Shown in pieces: positions 30,414 to 42,552 of a stretch of DNA of 64,000 nucleotides. The position numbers and the translations under genes were made by a program. The stretch is from an uncultured Paraburkholderia sp. (lineage in GTDB: Bacteria > Pseudomonadota > Gammaproteobacteria > Burkholderiales > Burkholderiaceae): contig CALNWS010000002.1 in NCBI GenBank assembly GCA_940747215.1, positions 62,001 through 126,000 on the forward strand. Reading direction: 5' to 3'. Below the pieces are notes generated by a model. The model ran no database searches. It was not told the origin of the DNA and saw only the letters and a list, made by a program, of their open reading frames with translations. Within the stretch, counting starts at the first letter, position 1. Each line of letters starts with the position of its first letter.

Positions 30414-31337
30414 CTAACGCCCCTCTTCACTGCGATCGCCTTCGCGCACCTTGCCCTGCGAGACGCTGCTGCCCGGCGGCACACTGTGGGTGAGCCACAC
30501 GTTGCCGCCGATCACCGAGCCGCGCCCGATCGTCACGCGTCCGAGAATGGTAGCGCCCGCGTAGATCACCACGTCGTTCTCGACGATCGGGTGACGCGCA
30601 TTGCCCTTCACGAGCATGCCGTCCACGTCCGCTGCGAAACTTTTCGCGCCGAGTGTGACGGCCTGATACACGCGGACGTGTTCGCTGATGATCGCCGTTT
30701 GGCCGATCACCACACCCGTACCGTGATCGATGAAAAAGCTCGGCCCGATGGTCGCGCCCGGATGGATGTCGATGCCGGTAGCCGAATGCGCGATCTCGTT
30801 GATGAAGCGCGCGAGCAGCGGCACGCCGAGCAGATGCAGCGCGTGCGCGAGACGATGATGCGTCATCGCCCAGATGCCCGGATAGCACAGCAGGATTTCC
30901 GTGATGTGCTGCGCGGCCGGGTCGCCCGTGAACGCGGCCTGAATGTCGCTCACGAGCAGCGCACGAATACCCGGCAATTGCGTGCCGAACTCACGCGCGA
31001 CTTCGAACGCACGCTCTTTCATCTCGGCTTCGGACGCTGCGCTGTATTCGGGCAGAAAGCGCAACGCCCGGCGGATCTGTTCCGCGAGCAGACGCAACGT
31101 GCTTTCGAGCGTATGGCCGACGTAATAGTCGACGGTTTCGTCGGTGAGATCCGGCGCACCGTAATGCGTGGGGAACAGCGCGGCACGCAGACCGGCCACG
31201 ATATTGACGATCGCTTCGCGCGACGGCAATTCGCGAATGCCGAGCGGATGCCGCGTGCGATGCAATTCTTCGCGCGATGCGCGCAGGTCGGCGACGATCT
31301 GTTCGAGACCCCAGTTCTGGGAAGGCACGTTAGGCAT
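30414..31337 (-). CDS. Serine O-acetyltransferase
   Basis: Intact. It transfers acetyl from acetyl-CoA to serine, committing carbon to cysteine. The C-terminal half is a left-handed beta-helix of hexapeptide repeats (IHPGATIGPSFFIDHGTGVV, IGQTAIISEHVRVYQAVTLG, IYAGATILGRVTIGRGSVIG). The N-terminal helical half is long, as in the EpsC/CysE variants annotated in Burkholderiaceae. MPNVPSQNWGLEQIVADLRA at 31337, with GGAG upstream, is preferred; an in-frame ATG 33 bp upstream (31370) is possible. No cysteine synthase lies beside it. Confidence 0.93.
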   Translation of the reverse strand: MPNVPSQNWGLEQIVADLRASREELHRTRHPLGIRELPSREAIVNIVAGLRAALFPTHYGAPDLTDETVDYYVGHTLESTLRLLAEQIRRALRFLPEYSAASEAEMKERAFEVAREFGTQLPGIRALLVSDIQAAFTGDPAAQHITEILLCYPGIWAMTHHRLAHALHLLGVPLLARFINEIAHSATGIDIHPGATIGPSFFIDHGTGVVIGQTAIISEHVRVYQAVTLGAKSFAADVDGMLVKGNARHPIVENDVVIYAGATILGRVTIGRGSVIGGNVWLTHSVPPGSSVSQGKVREGDRSEEGR

Positions 31338-31476
31338 AGAGAGACTGCTCCGTGCAATTGCACGTTTCAAAGTGACAGTCGTAGAAGATTACCGCGTTTT
31401 GCATCGTGCCGCGTAGCGCGGCATGCCATGACGGTATGACGTGAAGATAATAAGGGCGCGCGCTTCGCGTGAACGA

Positions 31477-31709
31477 TCAGATGGTGACGCTGCTCGTGTC
31501 GATCCAGCACACGGCCCAGTCGCGCGCGTGTGCTATCGCAGCGCCTTCGTCAGGAAAACGGAGTTCGGTGGGAAAAAACGGTTGGCGACGAGTTCGCCGT
31601 CGCTCGAGCGCGAAATGACCACATAAGGTTGCCAAGTGCCATCGCTCGCGCACGCCGGCGCGCAATTTAACAAATAGCCGCGATGTGTGAATGCAGCATC
31701 GAAATGCAT
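31477..31709 (-). pseudogene. Small Burkholderia-type hypothetical protein, one frameshift
   Basis: Starting at 31709 the translation is MHFDAAFTHRGYLLNCAPAC, GTWQPYVVISRSSDGELVAN, RFFP; then a base change in a T-run near 31573 moves the frame to TELRFPDEGAAIAHARDWAV and the end CWIDTSSVTI. This fits a small protein family common in Burkholderia (about 75 residues) that I cannot name with certainty. One frameshift separates it from an intact gene. Confidence 0.6.
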
Positions 31710-32047
31710 GTGTCACCCGCCCTGACGGCCCCGAAAAAATGTTTAGAGTAGTTCACGGCAGAGCTTGCCGGCCATAGGTTTTTAGCCGGACAGATCGTGT
31801 CAATTTAACCGCGCTTTGCTCGTCAGAGTAAACTCTTGACTCTGTAGTAAATACGTGTCGATTAAAAAAACGAAAAAACCTAGTCCAAATCCTTCGCTCT
31901 ATGGCCCGGTACTTCGCATGTGACTAGGCAAAGTACTGGTTGCGCGCAAGGGTTGCGAAGGTGTGAGACGGGTCGGGCAAGTCAGGCGGTTGTGCGGGGC
32001 GGAACGGATTTTGCTGTATTCGGCCATGTCCTCTTCAGGGAAAAAAC
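31710..32047. other. AT-rich intergenic stretch
   Basis: About 340 bp between divergent genes, with A/T runs around 31790-31890. No gene or structured RNA recognised; promoters of both flanking genes are expected here. Confidence 0.4.
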
Positions 32048-32509
32048 ATGATGAGCAGCGATATCAACAAGCCAGCAGTAGTGAAGGACGTGCCGGCCAA
32101 CACCGGCGTGAGCTCGGCGGAGATTCACAACGACCGCACGCACGACAGCACGGTCGACACCGACAGCAAGAATCTCGAAGCCGCTCGCATCGCGGGGCAC
32201 AGCCCGATCTCGCCGGACGAAATCACCACCTCCAATGCCACGCTCAGCAACAGCGTGCCCGAATCGAGCGACGGACTCGGCGGCTTCGACAGCCGTGTGG
32301 GCGGCAATCATCTGCTGCTTGCACTCGTGCCCGGCTACACGGTGATCGACCGCGGCATGGTCGCGCCGCAAGGCACGTATGCCGTCGAACATCAATACTA
32401 CGAGCGCGAAACGCTCGGCAGCCCTAACGAACGCGGCCGCGTGCACTACGCGCTGAATCACATGCGCCCGACGCGGCTCATCGAGTTGCAACGCGTGCGC
32501 GTGAAGTAA
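32048..32509 (+). CDS. Hypothetical protein
   Basis: A complete 153-residue product (MMSSDINKPAVVKDVPANTG). The first 70 residues are polar and low in complexity, without a signal peptide; the rest looks folded: GGNHLLLALVPGYTVIDRGM, YAVEHQYYERETLGSPNERG, RVHYALNHMRPTRLIELQRV. ATG 32048 or 32051 could start it; GGGAAAA lies upstream. The family is not recognised. It is complete while most non-housekeeping neighbours are broken. Confidence 0.7.
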   Translation: MMSSDINKPAVVKDVPANTGVSSAEIHNDRTHDSTVDTDSKNLEAARIAGHSPISPDEITTSNATLSNSVPESSDGLGGFDSRVGGNHLLLALVPGYTVIDRGMVAPQGTYAVEHQYYERETLGSPNERGRVHYALNHMRPTRLIELQRVRVK

Positions 32510-32725
32510 CCGCGTGCTGCGAGGCACGTCTGAAGATCTGCATCTAAGGAGCGCGCGCCGCGTGAGCAGTGGCGCGCGCGATGTTTTGTACGCGCTTGCC
32601 CACGCTCGATGCAGCGCGGTCATTCGAAACCGTGGGTTGCAGGATCTGCGTACCAGCAAGCCTTTTTCTCCTGACGGTAAGCCGACACAATCGGATTTTC
32701 GTTCACCATCGGAAAGGAGCAGCAC

Positions 32726-33328
32726 ATGAAGAAGATCGTCGTGATCGGCGCGACCGGTACACTCGGCCAGGCTGTCTGCGCGGAGCTGAAGGCGCGGCAC
32801 GAAGTCATCGAAGTGGGCGCGACGCGAGGCAAATATCAGGTGGACAGCACGAAGCCGGAAAGCGTCGAGAAGCTCTTCCGCGAAATCGGCAAGATGGATG
32901 GCGTCGTCACCACAACAGGCAAAGTGCATTTCGGCCCGCTGCAGGAAATGAGCGTCGAACAGTTCCGGATCGGTCTGAACGACAAGCTGATGGGACAGAT
33001 CAACGTCGTGCTCGCGGCGCAGCGTTTGAACGACGGCGGCTCGTTCACGCTCAAGAGCGGCATCATCGCCGACGAACCCATTCGCGATGGTGCGAACGCG
33101 ACCACGGTGAATTTCGCGCTCGAAGGTTTCGTGCGCGGTGCGGCAATCGAATTGCCACGCGGCATCCGCATCAATGTCGTGAGTCCTACCGTGCTCACCG
33201 AATCGCTCGGCGCGTACGCGCCGTTCTTCCGCGGCTTCGAACCCATCACCGCGCAACGCGCTGCGCTCGCTTATGCGCGCAGCGTAGAGGGCCTGCAAAC
33301 GGGCCGCGTGTATCGCGTCGGCTATTGA
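32726..33328 (+). CDS. Short-chain dehydrogenase family protein
   Basis: An intact 200-residue SDR. The nucleotide-binding loop is VIGATGTLGQAVC near the N-terminus. The usual catalytic YxxxK is replaced by NFALEGFVRGAAIELPRGIR, a pattern of a short SDR group in proteobacteria, so catalysis may differ from classical SDRs. It ends GRVYRVGY. AAGGAG precedes ATG 32726. Substrate unknown; context gives no pathway. Confidence 0.85.
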   Translation: MKKIVVIGATGTLGQAVCAELKARHEVIEVGATRGKYQVDSTKPESVEKLFREIGKMDGVVTTTGKVHFGPLQEMSVEQFRIGLNDKLMGQINVVLAAQRLNDGGSFTLKSGIIADEPIRDGANATTVNFALEGFVRGAAIELPRGIRINVVSPTVLTESLGAYAPFFRGFEPITAQRAALAYARSVEGLQTGRVYRVGY

Positions 33329-33414
33329 TCGAAGTCAGAGTGAAACGCGCTTCGTCGTTTTGATGAGATCCGGTGAAGCGCGTCGTCAAAGCGGCGTTTG
33401 AAACCCGCCCGCGA

Positions 33415-34276
33415 TCAACCGCCCTGCACGCCTTGCGTGTTGACGAAGAGTGAATAGAGGCCGTGACTCGCCGCCATGAAAAGGCGGTTGCGAGGACGGC
33501 CGCCGAAGCACACGTTCGCACAGCGCTCGGGCAACGCAATGTGCCCGAGCGCCTCGCCTTGCGCATTGAACACGCGCACGCCGTCGAGTTCGTCGGTACC
33601 CATGCCCCAGCCACACCAGAGATTGCCGTGCACGTCGACGCGAAAACCGTCGGGCGTGCCCGGACCTGCGTCGATGAGCACGCGGTTGTTCGATAGCGTT
33701 GCACCGTCGCCGTTGACGTCGAACGCGCGAATCTTGCGCGGCGAGCCGCGCAAGATTCGACGATGTAGAACAGCGACTCGTCCGGCGAAAATGCGAGACT
33801 GTTCGGACCGAGCACGTCGTCCACGACCATGCTCACCTTTCCCGATTGAGCGTCGATGCGATACACGCACGCCGTCAATTCCGACTCCTGGCGCTAGCCC
33901 TCGTAAAAGCTGTCAATACCGAACGTCGGATCCGTGAACCAGATCGAGCCGTCGTACTCGGTGGGCGTGACGCGCCGTGTCAGATGCTCGCACGTGACGA
34001 GGTGCCCCTCGCGATCACACGTGTTGCCGTTCGCATTGTTCGACGATTGCCTGAAGGTAGTGACGGTGCCGCTCGATTCGTCCCATAGCAGAACGCGGTC
34101 GTTCGGAATGTCGCTCCACAGCAGATAGCGGCCGTCGCCGAACAGACCGGCCCTTCGGACCAGCGCACGCCCTGATACAGGCACTCGACGGAAGCGGAAG
34201 CGAGAATCAGCGATTTGAAACGCGGATCGAATACGCGAATGGACGGATCGGGATAGAGGCGGCTATTATCGGTCAT
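33415..34276 (-). pseudogene. SMP-30/gluconolactonase family protein, deletion, TAG and frameshifts
   Basis: Readable from MTDNSRLYPDPSIRVFDPRF (start 34276) through SVECLYQGVRWSEGP, LLWSDIPNDRVLLWDESSGT, NTCDREGHLVTCEHLTRRVT, SIWFTDPTFGIDSFYEG and GLYSLFVNTQGVQGG. This is the six-bladed propeller of gluconolactonase/lactonohydrolase proteins. Between RRVTPTEYDG and SIWFTDP about 30 residues are missing (near 33950). TAG is at 33894-33896; frameshifts lie near 34150 and 33745, the latter caused by an inverted repeat. Confidence 0.85.
33728..33759. repeat. Perfect 15-bp inverted repeat inside the SMP-30 remnant
   Basis: CGAATCTTGCGCGGC and its exact complement are separated by GA. The expected coding text VESRGSPRKIRAFDV needs two fewer bases in one arm. 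Confidence 0.9.
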
Positions 34277-34960
34277 GCCTTCGTTCGAGTCGTGAATTGA
34301 GGAAATGTGAGGATTCGGTCGCCGGAAGCCAGCGCGGCGCGAGGAAGCAGCGGCGTGTTTCCGGGTCGGTGGCTGCGTTCCGGTGGTTTCCGGAAAGCCA
34401 TGACGGACACCGCGAAAAACCGGATCGACGGTAACACCCGCTTTCAGGATTGTCAAACCAGCGACGCAGCGCGTCCGTACTCTTCCTTCATGCGCAATTT
34501 GCGAAGTTCGCGCATCGCGACACTGCTTTTTTGTATGACAATGCTGTTGTGCCGCTCGCTGGTACGCTTCATGCGCGAGCAAAAGTTAAATCGGAATTGG
34601 CAGGAAGTCGGTTTTTGCCCGAAATTTTGGCAAAGAAACGTTAATTAGAGTGGTCCGCCGATAACGCGCCAAACAAATTTTTCAAAACGCCTGTTTCGAT
34701 AGAATTGCCCGCTTTGTGAAACTGTGCATATTGAATCGGCTGCAAATCGGAATTCAAAAGACAATTCTTTCGCGAAACTGCATGCTCGGGTCAACTGAAA
34801 TCCATTTGAAAATGCATTACGACTTTGCAAATAAAATTTTGGTGCTAAATTGTGAAAACTAGACGGCCAGACGGAACCCCGTACTGGAATTAACCGCAAC
34901 AAGCAGTATCAGAGCCTGAGAGAGCAGAAAATTGTCGCTACATTACATTTTATCGAGCAG
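34277..34960. other. Intergenic region upstream of the luxR-type remnant
   Basis: About 680 bp; the second half (34580-34900) is AT-rich and contains no convincing gene. It probably holds the promoter of the quorum-sensing receptor gene. Confidence 0.4.
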
Positions 34961-35746
34961 ATGGCTTCGCTCCAGAATGCCGCCAACGAAGCGGAATGGT
35001 TCGACGTCATTGCCGGCCTCGCTGAACGGTGGGGCTTCAAAAGATTGCTGGTCGCGATGCTTCCGCGTCCTACCATGTGGCTGGAAGAAGCCCTATTATA
35101 TATGCGCAGCACGTATGTGCCCACCTGGTGGCGCACTTACGACGAGCAGGGCCTCGCGCACATCGACCCGACGGTGTCGCATTGCGCGACACGCGTTCTA
35201 CGCCGCTCATCTGGTCGCCGGACGTTTTCACCACGGCTCCGCAACAGTCGATTTATGAGGAAGCGCGCTCGCACGGATTGCGCGCAGGCATCATGCTGCC
35301 GATTCATGGGCCGAATCAGGAAGCCGGCATGATGTGCTTCGTCAACGACAACAACCCGAGCGACGAATTCTGGCATCGCATCATATCGACGTCGTATTGC
35401 CGAATCTGGTTTTATTGCGCGATCTGGTAATTGATACCAGTCCAAAGCATTTAAATAACCATACTCAGACATTATTGTGAAACTCATGCCGCGTGAACGT
35501 GAATGCCTGAAATGGACAGCACGCGGCAAATCCACCTGGGAAATATCCCATATCCTGAATTGTTCGGAAGCAGTCGTGAACTTCCACATGAAAAATATCA
35601 GGACGAAATTCGGTGTGAATTCGCGGCGTGCTGCAGCCGTGATTGCGACGCAGCTCGGGCTTATTGACCCGGGTTGGGCAAGGCAGCGGCGTCGCGGCTA
35701 TACAGACGTTCGGCACGGCCGAGATCGGCGTCGGACACGGTTTTAG
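34961..35746 (+). pseudogene. braR: LuxR-type quorum-sensing receptor (BraR-like), several frameshifts
   Basis: The autoinducer-binding half reads MASLQNAANEAEWFDVIAGL, AERWGFKRLLVAMLPRP, YDEQGLAHIDPTVSHCATR, STPLIWSPDVFTTAPQQSIY and LRAGIMLPIHGPNQEAGMMC. The DNA-binding half is [20 protein letters not shown] then [20 protein letters not shown], a GerE/LuxR helix-turn-helix. Frameshifts lie near 35085, 35195, 35395 and 35475, and the normal stop after GLIDPG is lost. The N-terminus may begin up to 40 bp earlier. Order receptor, divergent rsaL, synthase matches the BraI/R system of plant-associated Paraburkholderia. Confidence 0.85.
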
Positions 35747-35990
35747 TGAAGTAGAAACCCAGCAGGATCGAGACAGGAGCCGGAATTTCCGCGCCCGATT
35801 CGAACCGGCTGCCACGCGACGGGGTAACGCCGAAGCGCGCCCAGAAACGGCGTTGGCTCTCTTTCTTCTTTTTGCGGTACGCAATGATCAGGACGCGGTC
35901 GACTGCCGGGGAAGCCTCTGCTGGACGCTTCTGGGTGCTGGTTTGAGGAAGCCAGTGATTTTCAAAAAGTTCCATTTTCGTTTCCCACAT
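35661..35990 (-). CDS. rsaL: RsaL-like repressor of quorum sensing
   Basis: An intact reading of up to 109 residues ([20 protein letters not shown]; a second in-frame ATG gives MELF at 35975). RSQRRFW-like text followed by [36 protein letters not shown] and DLGRAER matches RsaL, a small helix-turn-helix protein that represses the autoinducer synthase gene in the Pseudomonas las and Burkholderia bra systems. It is transcribed toward the receptor gene and its 3' end overlaps the receptor's abnormal read-through tail. It appears functional although both partners are dead. Confidence 0.85.
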   Translation of the reverse strand: MWETKMELFENHWLPQTSTQKRPAEASPAVDRVLIIAYRKKKKESQRRFWARFGVTPSRGSRFESGAEIPAPVSILLGFYFTKTVSDADLGRAERLYSRDAAALPNPGQ

Positions 35991-36046
35991 CGGTTGAGGG
36001 CTGATGCTTGTCTCGAATTTTCCGTTATCCGATAGGCATCCACACC

Positions 36047-36058
36047 TACCTAGGTAGA
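36047..36058. promoter_or_regulatory. Palindrome upstream of the autoinducer synthase gene
   Basis: CTACCTAGGTAG is a perfect 12-bp palindrome in the 140-bp gap between rsaL and the synthase gene. It is shorter than a standard 20-bp lux box but placed where BraR or RsaL would bind. Operator role is inference. Confidence 0.4.
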
Positions 36059-36130
36059 TGGCAAAACAATTTAAAATGCATAAGTTTTCCTGCGTATTGG
36101 GGGTAACCCCTACATCACTAGGAGAGCGCC

Positions 36131-36698
36131 ATGCAAACGATCCGGATTGGAATGCGGCAGGAATTCGCCAATGCAGACATCAACGAGATGTACCGTCTGC
36201 GCGCGCGGTTCACGGGCGGCTAGGTTGGGATATTCCGACCATCGTCGGTATGGAAATCGACGGCTACGACATGCTGATTCAGGGCGACGACCGGCGCGTG
36301 CGCGGCTGCTGGCGCCTGATGCCGACCGAAGGGCCGAACATGCTGAAGGATACGTTTCCGCAGTTGCTCCACGGCGAAGCAGCGCCCATTGGACGGCATA
36401 TCTGGGAGCTGAGTCGCTTCGCCATTGAAACTTCCGGCGAAGAGCAAACGTTTGGCTTCGCAGATGTCACCATGCATGCGATCCACGAACTCATCACGTT
36501 CGCCGACCAGATGGGCATTACGCGCTACGTCACCTGACGACTACGTCGATCGAGCGGCTGCTTCGCAAAACCGGCATCGAGATCAGCCGGCTCGGGCCGC
36601 CGGTGCAGATCGACGTGGAGCGCGCGGTTGCACTGTACATCGCGGTGAGTCCGAAAACGCGCACCGCGCTGTTCGGGCCGATGGCGGCGGCAGCTTGA
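36131..36698 (+). pseudogene. braI: N-acyl-homoserine-lactone synthase (LuxI/BraI-like), frameshifted
   Basis: Starts MQTIRIGMRQEFANADINEM (ATG 36131, GGAGAG upstream) and continues RLGWDIPTIVGMEIDGYDML, RVRGCWRLMPTEGPNMLKDT, then HIWELSRFAIETSGEEQTFG, the conserved SRF region of LuxI enzymes, and SIERLLRKTGIEISRLGPPV to a stop at 36696-36698. Frameshifts near 36208 (before RLGWDIP) and 36533 (after RYVT) break it. LuxI enzymes make acyl-homoserine lactone from S-adenosylmethionine and acyl carrier protein. Confidence 0.88.
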
Positions 36699-36926
36699 GC
36701 GGACTGCGATCCGCGACGTGACCGTTTCCCGCATGCGACGTGCGGGAAGCGGGAACCGTCACATCTGGCGGCGGCGACGCGCAAACAGACGCGTCGCCGC
36801 CTCTTCATTGCCCTCTCCATCGAAAATCCCACCAAACCTTGACGTGCATCCCTGTTCGCAGCAGTTCTTTCAGCGATCATTTACGCTTGCATTTGTAATG
36901 AATCGTCAAGGTGCGGCTCGGGCGCC

Positions 36927-37419
36927 GTGGCGTCCGATCTATCAGACAGACGTGGAGTCACACGCATTCTCGTAGCGGTCGACGGCAGCAAGACCTCCCG
37001 CCGTGCCTTCGATGCAGAGCTCGCGCTCGCGAAATCCAGCGGCGCCGAACTGCGGTCGCCTTACATCGTGGAGAACACGCCGATGTATTTCAAGGCGCCG
37101 GGCTACGACCCGTCCGTTCTGCGCAATCGTCTCGTCGAACAAGGCAAGGAGCTTGGCGTTCGCCACTGCCATGCAGGCGGCGGGCGTGAAAGGGCAGATC
37201 GTCGTCGACGAAGCATCGTCGCTCGACGACGTTTCCACGGCCGTGCTCAAAGCCGCCGCCGAGTTCGACGCCGACCTGCTCGTCATGGGCACACATGGCC
37301 GGCGCGGCTTCCAGCGCTTGATTCTCGGCAGCGTGGCCAAGCGCTGCGTGCGTCAGGCAACGCTGCCGGTGCTGCTGATTCCGTCGGCAGCGGGCAAAGC
37401 GCCTGAAAAAGAGGCGTGA
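36927..37419 (+). pseudogene. Universal stress protein (UspA family), frameshifted
   Basis: The N-terminal strand is TRILVAVDGSKTSRRAFDAE; the C-terminal ATP-binding motif is VMGTHGRRGFQRLILGSVAK (G-x2-G-x9-G type), in the next frame, ending PVLLIPSAAGKAPEKEA. One frameshift near 37160 separates them. The start is uncertain; GTG at 36927 is in frame but the codon before TRILVAV may be a decayed start. Confidence 0.82.
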
Positions 37420-37508
37420 GCGAACGTCCGGCATGCAGGCGATGATATCGCTTAAGATCCCTAACTGTCAGCGCGCGTCATTTTGCCGCGAAGTCCAGTA
37501 GAGGGCGA

Positions 37509-37955
37509 ATGGGACAATCGGTCATTGCATCGACCTTTGGCTTGCAGAACATGCTCACTCCTACCGCTGTTACTCGCTCCGCCGGCGCGCCCGATACCGC
37601 TTCCCACTCCACGCCGGCGAGCAGCCGCCGCCGTGCGATGCCGGTGCGCGCCGCTTCCCGAACCGCCGCGCGCTGTTCGAGTTGCGCGATGCAGCAGTTG
37701 TGCATACCGCAAAGCCTCTCCGCCGACGAACGGGTCGCCGCATTCCTACTCGACGTGTCGGAACGCAACGCGCAGCGCGGCTATTCTTCGGCGGAATTTA
37801 ACCTGCGCATGACGCGCGAAGACATGGGCAGCTACCTCGGCATGACGCTCGAAATCGTCAGCCGCACCCTGTCAAGATTTCAAAAGCGCGGCCTGATAGA
37901 CACGCAAGGCAAACACATCCATATCGTCGATATCGAAGGTTTACGGCAGGTCTGA
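37509..37955 (+). CDS. FNR-type regulator lacking its sensory beta-barrel
   Basis: An open 148-codon frame. The N-terminus carries the FNR cysteine cluster CSSCAMQQLCIPQSL (three Cys). The C-terminus is the FNR/CRP winged helix-turn-helix: MTREDMGSYLGMTLEIVSRT then LSRFQKRGLIDTQGKHIHI, with the E-x2-SR recognition residues. Between LSADE and RVAAFLLDVSERNAQR about 100 residues are missing: the cyclic-nucleotide-binding-type barrel, the fourth cluster cysteine and much of the dimer helix. The frame is preserved. A full FNR has about 240-250 residues. It could be an incidental in-frame deletion or a mini-regulator; I consider the former likelier. Confidence 0.75.
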   Translation: MGQSVIASTFGLQNMLTPTAVTRSAGAPDTASHSTPASSRRRAMPVRAASRTAARCSSCAMQQLCIPQSLSADERVAAFLLDVSERNAQRGYSSAEFNLRMTREDMGSYLGMTLEIVSRTLSRFQKRGLIDTQGKHIHIVDIEGLRQV

Positions 37956-38093
37956 TCCGTTTTAACCGCTCAGCGTCTACTCACGAGCCACACGGTGGTG
38001 CATCCGACCTCGCGCCGGCGTCATTTTGGCTTGGCACGGCTCCTGCGAACAGGTACAGTCTTTAGTCTGTTCCCCGCAAGGAGACTTGGCGAA

Positions 38094-39401
38094 ATGAATC
38101 GTGACCTTGCACCGCATCACCCGCTGGTCCAACGTCTGGTAGACGCCCGTCAGATCACCGACGCGCTGTTCGCTATCGTCAAACCCGAATTCCTGTACGA
38201 ACGCCCGATCCGCGAACGCCACCGCGTCGTGTTCTATATCGGCCATCTCGAAGCGTTCGACCGTAATCTCTTCGACAAGCGTCTGTGCGAGCTGCCCGCG
38301 TTCGCTCCGAATCTGGATGAACTGTTCGCGTTCGGCATCGATCCCGTCGACGGCGACGTTCCCACCGATCAACCCGCCGACTGGCCGTCGCTCGAAGCCG
38401 TGCGCGAGTACGCGCAACAGGCGCGCGAGCAGATCGACCACGAACTCGACGCGCTCGCCGACTCCGCCGAACTCGGCGGCAACACCGAGCGCGCCGCGAC
38501 AGCCGAGCAACTGCTGAACGTCGCAATCGAACATCGGCTGATGCACGCTGAAACGCTCGCGTACATGCTCCATCAGCTACCGCTCGAACAGAAGGTCACG
38601 AATCTGCGCGAGCCCGTCGTCACGAATAGCGAAGCGCGCGAGGCGCTCTCGCAGATGATCGGCGTGCCGGCCGGCGCCACCGTGCTCGGCATGACGCGCG
38701 AAAGCGGCCGCTTCGGCTGGGATAACGAGTTCGGCGAATTGCGCGTGGACGTGCCCGCATTCCAGATCGATCGTCACATGGTCACGAACGACGCGTTTCT
38801 CCGGTTCATCGAGGCGAGCGGTTATCGCGAGCCGAAATGGTGGTCAGAGAAAGACTGGGCGTGGAAAGAAGCCGAGCACATCGGGCATCCGGCCTGCTGG
38901 ACGCAGCACGCTGGAAGCAACGCATGGATGCTTCGCACGATGTTCGACGACGTGCCGTTGCCGCTCGACTGGCCCGTCTACGTGAGTCACGCCGAAGCCA
39001 GCGCGTACGCTCGCTGGGCAGGCAAGGCGCTGCCCACAGAAGCGCAATGGCAGCGTGCGGCGCAAGGCGCGCCGCACGGCGAGTCCGGCAATTTCGATTT
39101 CCGCAGCTGGGACGCGCAACCTGTGGACGCGCATCCGGAGAACATCAGCGCATTCGGCGTGGAAGGCCAGTTCGGCAATGGCTGGGAATGGACCTCGACG
39201 ATGTTCGACGCGCTGCCGGGATTCGAAGCGTTTCCGTTCTATCTCGGCTATTCGGCCAACTTCTTCGACGGTCAACACTACGTCATGAAGGGCGGCTCGG
39301 CGCGCACCGCGCGCTGCATGCTGCGTCCGGAATTCCGCAACTGGTTCCAGGCTCATTACCAGTACGTGTATGCGGGGTTCAGGTGCGTATCAGAAGCGTG
39401 A
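38094..39401 (+). CDS. DinB-SUMF1 (EgtB-like) non-heme iron protein
   Basis: Intact, 435 residues. The N-terminal DinB-like domain carries the three-His iron pattern: YIGHLEAFDRN and IEHRLMHAETLAYMLHQL. The C-terminal half is a formylglycine-generating-enzyme/SUMF1 fold (FQIDRHMVTNDAFLRFIEAS, YVSHAEASAYARWAGKALPT, GNGWEWTSTMF, MKGGSARTARCMLRPEFRNW). This architecture is that of EgtB and OvoA sulfoxide synthases. No EgtD methyltransferase lies beside it, so an ergothioneine role is likely but unproven. ATG 38094 has AAGGAG upstream. Confidence 0.87.
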   Translation: MNRDLAPHHPLVQRLVDARQITDALFAIVKPEFLYERPIRERHRVVFYIGHLEAFDRNLFDKRLCELPAFAPNLDELFAFGIDPVDGDVPTDQPADWPSLEAVREYAQQAREQIDHELDALADSAELGGNTERAATAEQLLNVAIEHRLMHAETLAYMLHQLPLEQKVTNLREPVVTNSEAREALSQMIGVPAGATVLGMTRESGRFGWDNEFGELRVDVPAFQIDRHMVTNDAFLRFIEASGYREPKWWSEKDWAWKEAEHIGHPACWTQHAGSNAWMLRTMFDDVPLPLDWPVYVSHAEASAYARWAGKALPTEAQWQRAAQGAPHGESGNFDFRSWDAQPVDAHPENISAFGVEGQFGNGWEWTSTMFDALPGFEAFPFYLGYSANFFDGQHYVMKGGSARTARCMLRPEFRNWFQAHYQYVYAGFRCVSEA

Positions 39402-39421
39402 ACGCCTGAACCCCCCGCCGC

Positions 39422-42249
<2,828 letters not shown>

Positions 42250-42513
42250 TTGGTTTCCTCATCGCAAACGATAACGGGCCAGATTGACTGCGCAGGAAAT
42301 GGACTGAAGCAGTTGCGCCGCACGATGGTCGTTTCGACGGCTGTGTCGCACGCAAGAGAGTACCGCGCGGCGCCAATTTATGCAGCACGGCCCAACCGCA
42401 GCACATTGCGCACCATGGGTTCATCGAAACGTCGCGTAGTGCGTCACTTATCCTTCGCAGCGGCGAAGTGAGCGATGCATAAACGCGCCTCGTCATGCGT
42501 GCGGCTGGCGGAA

Positions 42514-42550
42514 ATAAAAAAGAGCGTCGATCCGGTTGGACCGACGCTCA
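42514..42550 (-). terminator. Terminator of the DUF4148 gene
   Basis: On the minus strand GAGCGTCG pairs with CGACGCTC around a 14-bp imperfect inner stem-loop, followed by TTTTTTATTTC. A 14-bp duplication lies between it and the gene. Confidence 0.85.
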
Positions 42551-42552
42551 AA

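Noticed and set aside
36147..36428. Alternative plus-strand frame in the synthase locus as a separate gene
   Set aside because: It overlaps the LuxI remnant in another frame and has no protein-like features.
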